A DNA stretch of 64,000 nucleotides from Variovorax sp. KBW07 (lineage in GTDB: Bacteria; Pseudomonadota; Gammaproteobacteria; Burkholderiales; Burkholderiaceae_C): positions 1 to 64,000 of the forward strand of contig NZ_QAJK01000026.1 of the NCBI RefSeq assembly GCF_003852515.1. The letters run 5' to 3'. Below the pieces are notes generated by a model, which saw nothing but the letters and a program-made list of their open reading frames with translations, did not search any database and was not told the DNA's origin. Numbering within the stretch: position 1 is the stretch's first letter; each line of letters starts with the position of its first letter. Positions 57,449 to 64,000 of this stretch are shown here, piece by piece. Made by a program: the position numbers and the translations under genes.

Positions 57449-57465
57449 CTCTATTTTCAATAGAG
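57449..57465. promoter_or_regulatory. Perfect palindrome in the atoE-lysR divergent region
   Basis: CTCTATT-TTC-AATAGAG has perfect 7-bp arms, 17 bp before the LysR ATG. It contains T-N11-A spacing of LysR sites and lies in an AT-rich patch. The LysR protein downstream is the natural binder. Confidence 0.6.
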
Positions 57466-57482
57466 CGATATAGGATGTATCT

Positions 57483-58424
57483 ATGTCGATAACCATCAAG
57501 CAACTGCAGCACTTCGTGGCTGCCGCGCACACGGGGCAGGTGTCACGTGCGGCCCAGCGCTGCTATGTGAGCCAGCCGTCGTTGACCACTTCGCTCAAGA
57601 ACCTGGAGTCCACGCTGAAGGTGCAGCTCTTTACGCGGCACTCCGACGGGTTGCGGCTCACGGTGCAGGGCGAGGGCTTTCTCCGGCATGCGGAGCACAT
57701 GCTTCACACGCTCGAAGCGGCGGTGGAAGAAACGCGCAACTCGGTGTCCTCGGTCGAAGGGCGCGTGCAGATCGCCATCACCGACACCGTGTCCGAATAC
57801 ATGCTGCCGAAGATCATCGGTGCGATGCGCAGGCAACTGCCGCTGGTCGAGTTCGAGCCCGTGGAGCGCAACCGGCTCGAGATCGAGGATGGCCTGCGCA
57901 GCGGCGAGTTCGACCTGGCCGTGGTGCTGGTGTCGAACCTTTCTCGCACGCCGGATATACGACGCGAGAACCTGCTGAAGTCGGAGCGCCGCCTGTGGAC
58001 GTCGTTCGACCATCCGCTGGTGGCGCAGAAGTCGGTGTCGCTGCGCGAGATCTCGCAGTTGCCTTTCGTGCTGCTCGACATGGACGAGCACGTGGACACC
58101 GTGGGCCGCTACTGGGGCGCGATGAAGCTCAAGCCCAAGGTCGTGTTCCGCACCAAGTCGATCGAGGCCGTGCGCAGCCTCGTTGCACAGAACGTGGGTG
58201 TGACCATCCTGTCGGACCTGGTGTTTCGCCCGTGGTCGCACGACGGCGGGCGCATTCGCCGGACGGTGGTGTCGAGCGCGGTGCCCTCGATGGACCTGGG
58301 GCTGGCCTACTGGCGCGGTGCCGTTCTTTCCGAGGCCGCTGCAGCCTCCGCGAGTACCTTGCGATTGCTGGCCAAGACGCTGACGAGAGAGTCACAACCA
58401 CTTATGGATTACGAGCCGCAGTAG
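57483..58424 (+). CDS. LysR-family transcription regulator
   Basis: A 313-residue LTTR with N-terminal winged HTH (QLQHFVAAAHTGQVSRAAQR, then CYVSQPSLTTSLKNLESTLK) and a C-terminal effector-binding domain. It is divergent from atoE and likely to activate the transporter-molybdoenzyme-cyclodeaminase unit through the palindrome between them. The C-terminal tail (SQPLMDYEPQ) runs into a lower-GC segment. Confidence 0.93.
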   Translation: MSITIKQLQHFVAAAHTGQVSRAAQRCYVSQPSLTTSLKNLESTLKVQLFTRHSDGLRLTVQGEGFLRHAEHMLHTLEAAVEETRNSVSSVEGRVQIAITDTVSEYMLPKIIGAMRRQLPLVEFEPVERNRLEIEDGLRSGEFDLAVVLVSNLSRTPDIRRENLLKSERRLWTSFDHPLVAQKSVSLREISQLPFVLLDMDEHVDTVGRYWGAMKLKPKVVFRTKSIEAVRSLVAQNVGVTILSDLVFRPWSHDGGRIRRTVVSSAVPSMDLGLAYWRGAVLSEAAAASASTLRLLAKTLTRESQPLMDYEPQ

Positions 58425-58432
58425 AAGTTTTG

Positions 58433-58699
58433 ATGGAGCAGGGGGTCAAGTTCGGGCGTGCGAAGCAAGAGCTGACGGCCATCGTCCACATCTCGATGAA
58501 GCCCCGGTTCGATTCGCTTCTACGGCAGTCCTCCGACAGGCAATCCTTAGACGAACTCAATGATCAAGCGATTGAATATGCATTGTGGACCGGCATGACC
58601 GTCTCTAACCTTGGGCGACATCTTCTACCGCCCAAAGCTTCGACATGTCTTTTGACGAACCGGCCATTCATGACTTTCACGCCCGAACCTATCCGCTGA
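58433..58699 (+). CDS. Short unrecognised open frame after the LysR gene
   Basis: An 88-residue frame with a mix of hydrophilic helix (RQSSDRQSLDELNDQAIEYA) and no known motif. Its end overlaps the next gene by 55 bp. The codon use here is less GC-rich than its neighbours. It may be a gene remnant or chance; I would not assign a function. Confidence 0.3.
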   Translation: MEQGVKFGRAKQELTAIVHISMKPRFDSLLRQSSDRQSLDELNDQAIEYALWTGMTVSNLGRHLLPPKASTCLLTNRPFMTFTPEPIR

Positions 58700-59880
58700 G
58701 AATCTACTCGGGGACGGATGCGCTGATCGAACTCCCCCGGGAACTCCGGCGCGCCGGCGCCTCCCGTGCACTGATCCTGTGTGGGCGCAGCGTTCGGGAG
58801 CGAACCGGCCTCACGCAAGTGATCGAGACCTTGGCGGGTGGCCGCATCGTCGGCATCTTCTCGGGCATCTCCGAAGGCGCGCCTGCGGAGTGCCTCGAGG
58901 AGGCCGCCGCGAAGGCGCGCGAGGTGCAGGCCGACGCGCTCATTGCTGTCGGTGCAGGCAGCGTGATCAAGGGCGTGCGCATCGTTGCCATGTTGCTCGG
59001 GGAGGACCGCTCCCTGCTGGAAATGGCAACGGTCCATCGCGATGACGAGCCGCCGGTGAGTCAGCGCCTGGCTGCGCCGAAGATGCCGATCTTCAATGTG
59101 CTGACCTCGCCGACCTCGGCGCAGAACCGTGGCGGTTCGGCAGCGCGCTATCGAGGATCCGCGCATCACCTGGAATTTTTCGATCCGAAGACTCGACCAC
59201 GCGCGGTGTTCTGGGACACGAGGGCGCTGGCCACTGCGCCAGCGGCGCTCGCGCGCTCCACGAGCTTCGAGGTCTACTGGTGGGCCTTGATGTGCATGGG
59301 GGCCGTGCGCACGGCCAACCCGCTGGTCCAGGCCAGTCGACGTCACGCGTGGGAGCTGGCACGACACGCTTATCCGAAGCTGGGTGAAGCGGACGATGCG
59401 GCTGCCCGGATCGATCTGTGCGCTGCAGCGTTGCTGCAAAACCGCGACGAAGAAGATGGCGGGCGGCCCTGGTCATGCCAACTGCTGGCGCGCGCGGCCT
59501 ACGCATCCGCCGTCGGCGTCTTCAACCACTACGAAGGGGTGACGCAATCGCGCGGCTATGCCGCCTTTGCACCAGCCATGATCCGTGAATTGGGCGCGGC
59601 AGTGCCCGAGGTGGCGCACGCGGTGGGCGAGGCACTTGGCATGGAACTGCCGTTGAACGGTAGCGGCACCGAGTTGGCCGAGCAGGTCGCGGCGCAAGTG
59701 GCACGCAACTTCCAGGCGCAAGGGTGGCGGACTGACTTGCACGACTGCGCAATCCCTGCGGCCGATGCGCCTCGGTTGCTCGCACTCGCACTGCGCAACT
59801 TCAACGCCAATCACGATCGTTTGCTGGATCGCCATCGCGAGGCGATGCTCGTCGCCATCACCCGGACGATCGCGCCCTAG
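58645..59880 (+). CDS. Iron-containing alcohol dehydrogenase family protein without metal ligands
   Basis: A 411-residue member of the Fe-ADH/maleylacetate-reductase fold. The NAD motif AVGAGSVIKGVR is present, and TSPTSAQNRGG replaces the usual TTAGTGSE loop. The metal ligands D-x3-H (in D/N-A-I-A-H) are replaced by FEVYW, and the two later histidines by NHYEGVTQSRGY. Metal-dependent alcohol oxidation is therefore doubtful. It may be an inactive or metal-free reductase. It converges with the LysR gene. Confidence 0.78.
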   Translation: MSFDEPAIHDFHARTYPLRIYSGTDALIELPRELRRAGASRALILCGRSVRERTGLTQVIETLAGGRIVGIFSGISEGAPAECLEEAAAKAREVQADALIAVGAGSVIKGVRIVAMLLGEDRSLLEMATVHRDDEPPVSQRLAAPKMPIFNVLTSPTSAQNRGGSAARYRGSAHHLEFFDPKTRPRAVFWDTRALATAPAALARSTSFEVYWWALMCMGAVRTANPLVQASRRHAWELARHAYPKLGEADDAAARIDLCAAALLQNRDEEDGGRPWSCQLLARAAYASAVGVFNHYEGVTQSRGYAAFAPAMIRELGAAVPEVAHAVGEALGMELPLNGSGTELAEQVAAQVARNFQAQGWRTDLHDCAIPAADAPRLLALALRNFNANHDRLLDRHREAMLVAITRTIAP

Positions 59881-59883
59881 CGC

Positions 59884-60780
59884 TCAAGTGGCGCTGCTTC
59901 GCACCTCCTGCTGGATCCATTGAAGAAAGGACCGGAAGGCCGGTGTTGCCGCGCGCGCCGCGGACCAGACGAGGTAGTAGCCGTTGTCGCTGCGCGCGAC
60001 CAGGTCGAAGGGGGCGACAAGTGTGCCGACCTTGAGCAACTCCACAGCGTAGGCGCGCTGGACGATGGCGACACCCAGCCCATCGACAGCCCCCTGGATC
60101 GCCAGCGAGGAGTTCTCGAACGACAAGCGGCGCTTGGGCTTGAGCTTCGTCAACCCGGCGTGGTCGAGCCAGCGTTGCCAGTCGTCCATGCGACGCACGG
60201 AATGCAGGAGCGTCGCCTTCGACAGGTCGGCGGGTGTCGCGAGTGGGCATGTGTCGCGCAGGAACGCGGGGCTGCAGACGGGTTGGAAGGCGTCGTCGAA
60301 CAACCTCAGGCCGTCGAGGCCTGGAGGGACATCGGTTCCCATGAAGGAGGCCATGTCCACGTCTTCGGCTTCAAAGCGAATTTCGCGAAAGCTCGTCATG
60401 AGCTGGATGTCCAGCTCGGGATGTGCCCCGTGGAAACGGGACAGGCGGGGCACCAGCCACTTCTCTGCAAGCGTAGGCAGCAGGCACAGCTTGAGCGTGT
60501 CGTGACGCGGACCGCGTGCGATGGCGTTCAGCGTCAGTTCGATCGTCTGAAATGCTTGCGTGAGCGCGGGCCGCAGCACCTGACCGGCGTCCGTCAGTTC
60601 GACCGAACGACCCTTGCGCCGCAACAGCGGAACGCCCACGACTTCCTCGAGCAATTTGACTTGCTGGCTGACCGCGCCGGGCGTGACGCACAACTCCGCC
60701 GCGGCATTCGAAACGCTGAGATGGCGCGCCGTGGCTTCAAAGGCTCGCAGGCCGAGCAGGGGGAGGCGGCTACGGTTCAT
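59884..60780 (-). CDS. LysR-family regulator (GcvA type)
   Basis: A 298-residue LTTR beginning SRLPLLGLRAFEATARHLSV, the GcvA-like opening, with HTH SNAAAELCVTPGAVSQQVKL. Its start is only 4 bp from a TTTTAG-N5-CTAAAA palindrome that has T-N11-A geometry. It diverges from the DUF35-thiolase-SDR-Bug operon and likely controls it. Confidence 0.93.
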   Translation of the reverse strand: MNRSRLPLLGLRAFEATARHLSVSNAAAELCVTPGAVSQQVKLLEEVVGVPLLRRKGRSVELTDAGQVLRPALTQAFQTIELTLNAIARGPRHDTLKLCLLPTLAEKWLVPRLSRFHGAHPELDIQLMTSFREIRFEAEDVDMASFMGTDVPPGLDGLRLFDDAFQPVCSPAFLRDTCPLATPADLSKATLLHSVRRMDDWQRWLDHAGLTKLKPKRRLSFENSSLAIQGAVDGLGVAIVQRAYAVELLKVGTLVAPFDLVARSDNGYYLVWSAARAATPAFRSFLQWIQQEVRSSAT

Positions 60781-60784
60781 TTTG

Positions 60785-60801
60785 TTTTAGCGCTTCTAAA
60801 A
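60785..60801. promoter_or_regulatory. LysR-type palindrome TTTTAG-N5-CTAAAA
   Basis: Perfect 6-bp arms with 5-bp spacer, containing T-N11-A. It directly precedes the GcvA-type LysR start and is a likely autoregulatory site. Confidence 0.55.
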
Positions 60802-60822
60802 GATATCGAAGAAAGAACTGCC

Positions 60823-60851
60823 TTGTTTCAGGGGTAGGTGCTACCTACACT
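60823..60851 (+). promoter_or_regulatory. Promoter of the DUF35-thiolase-SDR-Bug operon with a palindrome inside the spacer
   Basis: TTGTTT, 17 bp, TACACT. The palindrome GTAGGT-GCT-ACCTAC (60834-60848) lies between -35 and -10 and overlaps the -10, so a protein bound there would block polymerase. Confidence 0.6.
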
Positions 60852-60885
60852 GAAATCTAGCCAATCTAAAACGACGAGGCAATAC

Positions 60886-61263
60886 ATGGAAATCACCAAG
60901 TACCCTGAACCGCACTTCCGCAATGATGCGGCCGGCATGACGCTGCTGGGGGCGCGCTACCGCGACACCGGCGAGTTGCGCTTCCCTCCACCCGAGTTTC
61001 TCCAGGCCGGAGAGGCCGCGGAGCCGGTCTCCATGGGCGCCAGCGGACGTCTGTACACCTTCACCACGGTTCACCCCGCCAAGGCGCCCGCGTACGCACT
61101 GGGCATGGTCGACTTCGACAACGGCCTGCGGGTGTTTGGCCGTCTGGCCTGGTCGCAGGACTCCGAGCCCGCCATTGGCGATGTGGTGCATGCCGTCGCG
61201 TTCGCGCTCCCGGATGGCACGCCGGACTATGCCTTCGCGCCGCTGAAAGGCGCCACCGCATGA
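60886..61263 (+). CDS. DUF35 OB-fold protein without zinc-ribbon cysteines
   Basis: A 125-residue protein of the thiolase-associated DUF35 type: SGRLYTFTTVH then PAYALGMVDFDNGLRVFGRL. DUF35 proteins have an N-terminal zinc ribbon with four Cys, but this one has no Cys at all: the region GARYRDTGELRFPPPEF carries none. It is coupled to the thiolase by ATGA; such pairs form a complex that acts on acyl-CoA. Confidence 0.82.
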   Translation: MEITKYPEPHFRNDAAGMTLLGARYRDTGELRFPPPEFLQAGEAAEPVSMGASGRLYTFTTVHPAKAPAYALGMVDFDNGLRVFGRLAWSQDSEPAIGDVVHAVAFALPDGTPDYAFAPLKGATA

Positions 61264-62396
61264 ACGAACCGTTGATCACCGGCGTCGGCATTTCCGACTT
61301 CGGCCGCTTCCCCCATCTCAACGAAGAGGCGCTAGCGCAGGCAGCCATCCTGTCCGCGCTGAAGGACGCGGGTGTGGGCATGCGCGATGTGCAGGCCTTT
61401 TACTGCGGCAACGCCCTCGGCGGCCACCTGCCCGGCCAGCGCGCGCTGCGCGAACTGGGCACCGGCGGCGAAGCCGTCTACAACATCGACAACGCCTGCT
61501 CGAGCGGGGCCACCGCGTTTCACCTGGCGTTGCAGGCGCTTCGCGCAGGGCAGTACGAGACGGTGCTGGTTTTCGGCATGGACCACCTGAGCGGTCTCGG
61601 CGGCGGCGCGCTGCCCATGAACGAACGCGACTGGAACAACCGGCGCGGAATGATCATGCCCGCGCTCTACGCGATGCGCGCGAAGCGCTACATGCACGAG
61701 CGCGGGGTTCCGGCCGAGGTGCTGGCCGATGTGGCGGTGAAGAACCGGCGCCACGGCATGCTCAATCCGATCGCGACTTTCTGTCGCCCGGTGACGCGCG
61801 AAGAGGTATTGGCTTCGCGCATGGTGGCCGATCCCCTGACGCTGCTGCAGTGCTGCCCGGGCGTGGTGGATGGCGCTGCCGCACTTGTCTTGAGCACGCG
61901 TCCTTCCCGAGGCACGGCGAAGCCGGTTCGCGTGCTCGCCTCCGTGGTCCAGTCGGGCCTGTTCGAGATCAACCAGGTGGACATGACCGAGGCTGAAATC
62001 ACCCGACGCGCGGCGCGGCTGGCGTATGAGCAGGCCGGCGTCGGTGCTGGCGATCTCAGCCTGATCGAATTGCACGATGCCTTCACCATTTCCGAGCTGC
62101 TGTACTACGAGGCACTCGGCTTGTGTGAACCAGGGGAAGGGCCAGGGCTGCTGGCCAGCGGAGCCACGGCGCTCTGCGGCCGCATCCCCGTGAACGCGAG
62201 CGGTGGCCTGTTGGCCAAGGGTCATCCGCCAGGTGCCACGGGTGTCGCGCAGATCGTTGAACTGTGCGAGCAACTGCAGCAGCGCGCCGGCAAGCGGCAG
62301 GTGCGGGACGCCCGCATCGGACTGAGCCAGGTGACGGGTGGCGGCATTTGGGGCGTGGACCATGCCGCGTGCTCCATTCACATCCTCGCGGCCTGA
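61260..62396 (+). CDS. Thiolase-family protein (SCP-x type)
   Basis: A 378-residue thiolase with nucleophilic C80 (NIDNACSSGAT) and H322 (GGLLAKGHPPGATG). The usual C-terminal Cys-x-Gly region is VTGGGIWGVDHAACS, as in lipid-transfer thiolases that work with DUF35 partners. It could condense or cleave acyl-CoA. Start overlaps the DUF35 stop by four bases. Confidence 0.88.
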   Translation: MNEPLITGVGISDFGRFPHLNEEALAQAAILSALKDAGVGMRDVQAFYCGNALGGHLPGQRALRELGTGGEAVYNIDNACSSGATAFHLALQALRAGQYETVLVFGMDHLSGLGGGALPMNERDWNNRRGMIMPALYAMRAKRYMHERGVPAEVLADVAVKNRRHGMLNPIATFCRPVTREEVLASRMVADPLTLLQCCPGVVDGAAALVLSTRPSRGTAKPVRVLASVVQSGLFEINQVDMTEAEITRRAARLAYEQAGVGAGDLSLIELHDAFTISELLYYEALGLCEPGEGPGLLASGATALCGRIPVNASGGLLAKGHPPGATGVAQIVELCEQLQQRAGKRQVRDARIGLSQVTGGGIWGVDHAACSIHILAA

Positions 62397-62410
62397 AGAA
62401 GGAGCCCGCC

Positions 62411-63193
62411 ATGACAGACAACATCGCCCCTGACGAGCCCAGCAAGCTCACCGGCCTGACCGCCATCGTGACCGGTGGCGCCCGGGGCATCGGCCTCGGC
62501 ATTGCCAGAAGCCTGGCCGAGGCCGGATGCCGCATTGCGCTCTGGGACATTGACGCAGACGCACTCCATGCAGCGACCGCAGAGCTGAGGGCGGAAGGCG
62601 CCGAGGTGTCCGCGCGTCGGGTGAGCGTGACGTCGCCCGAGGACGTCCAGGCTGCCACTGCCGAACTCCTGGAGCGCAATGGCCGCATCGACGTTCTCGT
62701 CAATAACGCGGGCATCGGCGGCGACAAGCTGATCACCAAGATGGAGCTCGATTTCTGGCAGCGTGTCATCGAGACCAACCTGACATCGCAATTCATCTGC
62801 TGCAAGGCAGTGCTTCCGGCGATGGTCGCGCAGAAGTTCGGCCGCATCATCAACCTGTCTTCGCGCGCCTGGTTGGGCAACCGCGGACAAGCCAGCTACT
62901 CGGCGTCGAAGGGCGGCGTTGTCAGCCTGACCCGCAGCCTGGCGTTGGAATTCGCGCGCAGCGGCGTCACGGCCAATGCCATCGCACCGGGCATCGTGGA
63001 AACCCCGTTGTTCGGCACGCTCGCGGCCCAGGCCCAGGAAGACCTCAAGCGCACCGTTCCCATGCAGCGCATCGGCCAGGCCGAGGATGTCGCGAACGCG
63101 GTGCGCTTCTTTGCTTCGCCGGCATCCAGCTATGTGACTGGGCAAGTGTTGTACGTGTGCGGCGGGCGCAGCCTGAGCAGCGCATCGGTCTGA
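62411..63193 (+). CDS. Short-chain dehydrogenase/reductase (3-oxoacyl reductase-like)
   Basis: A 260-residue classical SDR: TGGARGIGLGIA cofactor motif, NNAGIGG, catalytic S in INLSSRAW and YSASKGG (YxxxK). It follows the thiolase with GGAG ribosome site; together they look like part of a beta-oxidation-type breakdown of an unknown acid. Confidence 0.92.
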   Translation: MTDNIAPDEPSKLTGLTAIVTGGARGIGLGIARSLAEAGCRIALWDIDADALHAATAELRAEGAEVSARRVSVTSPEDVQAATAELLERNGRIDVLVNNAGIGGDKLITKMELDFWQRVIETNLTSQFICCKAVLPAMVAQKFGRIINLSSRAWLGNRGQASYSASKGGVVSLTRSLALEFARSGVTANAIAPGIVETPLFGTLAAQAQEDLKRTVPMQRIGQAEDVANAVRFFASPASSYVTGQVLYVCGGRSLSSASV

Positions 63194-63215
63194 CATCGGC
63201 CTCCAAGGAGACATC

Positions 63216-64000
63216 ATGAAAAGAAGAGAGTTCACGTTGGCCGCCGCCGCTGCGCTGTTGGCTCCGGCAGCACCCGCGCGGGCGGACAACTATCCGTCAA
63301 AGCCCGTGCGCCTGATCGTGCCGTATCCGCCCGGCGGCGGAACCGATACGGTGGCCCGCGTCGTGTTCGAACGGGTTGCCGTGCTCATGGGGCAGCCCTT
63401 CGTGGTGGAGAACAAGGCGGGCGCAGGCACCACCATCGGCCTCGGCGAATTGGCGCGGGCCCGTCCCGATGGCTACACGATCGGCGTCGGCGGCACGAGC
63501 GACCCGCTGCTTCCCCTGCTGTACGACGGGCTTGCCTTCAACCCTTCGGCGGACCTGACCTTCGTGGCCACGCTGGCGACGGTGCCGATCGTTTTGGCTG
63601 CCGGGCCGGGCATTCCTGCCAAGACCCTGCAGGAGCTGCTCGCCGCCGGGCGCGCAAAGGGTGCGCAGCCGATGGCCTATGCCTCACCCGGGACCGCCTC
63701 GCCGCACCATCTGGCAGGCATTTACCTGGGGGAGATGGCTGGCCTTCCGTTGCTGCATGTGCCGTACAAAGGCACTTCACAGGCGCTGACCGACCTGGTC
63801 GGCGGCCACGTGCCGCTGGCAATGCTGGGCCTGCCCTCGGCCTTGCCGTACGTACGCCAGGGCAAGCTGAAGATCCTCGGCGTCGCGACCGCGCAGCGCT
63901 CCGCCCTGGCGCCAGAGATCCCCACCATCAGCGAGGGCGGGGTGCCGGGCTTCAATGCCGGCTACTGGTGGCATGTGACCGTGCCGACCGGCACGCCGCA
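63216..64000 (+). CDS. Bug-family tripartite tricarboxylate transporter receptor, 3' end outside the window
   Basis: The visible 261 codons give a signal peptide (MKRREFTLAAAAALLAPAAP) and the Bug pattern YPSKPVRLIVPYPPGGGTDTVAR, followed by VENKAGAGTTIG, LPLLHVPYKGTSQALTDLVGG and APEIPTISEGGVPGF. Bug receptors bind carboxylates and are very abundant in Burkholderiales. It has AAGGAG and follows the SDR gene by 22 bp, so it is likely the uptake part of the same operon. Confidence 0.93.
   Translation, partial: MKRREFTLAAAAALLAPAAPARADNYPSKPVRLIVPYPPGGGTDTVARVVFERVAVLMGQPFVVENKAGAGTTIGLGELARARPDGYTIGVGGTSDPLLPLLYDGLAFNPSADLTFVATLATVPIVLAAGPGIPAKTLQELLAAGRAKGAQPMAYASPGTASPHHLAGIYLGEMAGLPLLHVPYKGTSQALTDLVGGHVPLAMLGLPSALPYVRQGKLKILGVATAQRSALAPEIPTISEGGVPGFNAGYWWHVTVPTGTP

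Overview
The window is high-GC DNA from a beta-proteobacterium of the order Burkholderiales, most like a Comamonadaceae member such as Variovorax. This rests on the ccoNOQP-ccoGH-hemN layout, a Bug-type periplasmic receptor, the SdhC type, the terpene-type acyl-CoA cluster and the density of LysR/TetR regulators. It is a family-level inference from sequence, not a species call. I saw no rRNA, tRNA, CRISPR array or insertion sequence.

Region 1 (1-7.8 kb): a quorum-sensing locus joined to a two-partner secretion system. A luxR-type regulator (+) diverges from an rsaM-like gene, a luxI-type synthase, a TpsB (FhaC-like) transporter and a very large TpsA exoprotein that leaves the left edge (all -). 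Two 20-bp palindromes lie between rsaM and luxI.

Region 2 (7.8-28 kb): a low-oxygen island. It holds a universal stress protein, the cbb3 oxidase genes and their assembly factors (ccoI, S, N, O, Q, P, G, H), hemN, a TauE/DsbD-like membrane protein, an ornithine-transcarbamylase-like pseudoenzyme, an FNR-family regulator without cluster cysteines, a PAS-GAF hybrid kinase with an OmpR regulator, phosphoketolase, a fatty-acid desaturase and two hemerythrins. Five FNR boxes (TTGAT-N4-ATCAA type) sit at its promoters, several about 32 bp from a -10 hexamer.

Region 3 (28-33.2 kb): a TetR regulator with a candidate operator, an orphan sdhC, a crotonase, a beta-carbonic anhydrase, an NmrA-like protein and a secreted lipase.

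Region 4 (33.2-47.5 kb): a split acyclic-terpene-type (atu-like) catabolic cluster. On the minus strand are an AtuA-like protein, a Leu/Ile/Val-type binding protein and the lipase. On the plus strand are a carboxylase beta subunit, acyl-CoA dehydrogenase, biotin-carrying alpha subunit, hydratase, an AraC regulator, a dienoyl-CoA-reductase-like SDR and an acyl-CoA synthetase. Seven promoters between 30 and 46 kb share one motif, CGC-AAGACG-N17-TAgcCT.

Region 5 (47.5-57.4 kb): alpha/beta hydrolase, SMP-30 lactonase, TetR, a second beta-carbonic anhydrase, an ornithine-cyclodeaminase-like enzyme, a 1155-residue fusion of a molybdopterin oxidoreductase with a ferredoxin-reductase/[2Fe-2S] module, and a short-chain fatty acid transporter.

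Region 6 (57.4-64 kb): a LysR regulator, an iron-alcohol-dehydrogenase-like protein without metal ligands, and a GcvA-type LysR divergent from an operon of a DUF35 protein without zinc cysteines, a thiolase, an SDR and a Bug receptor that runs off the right edge.
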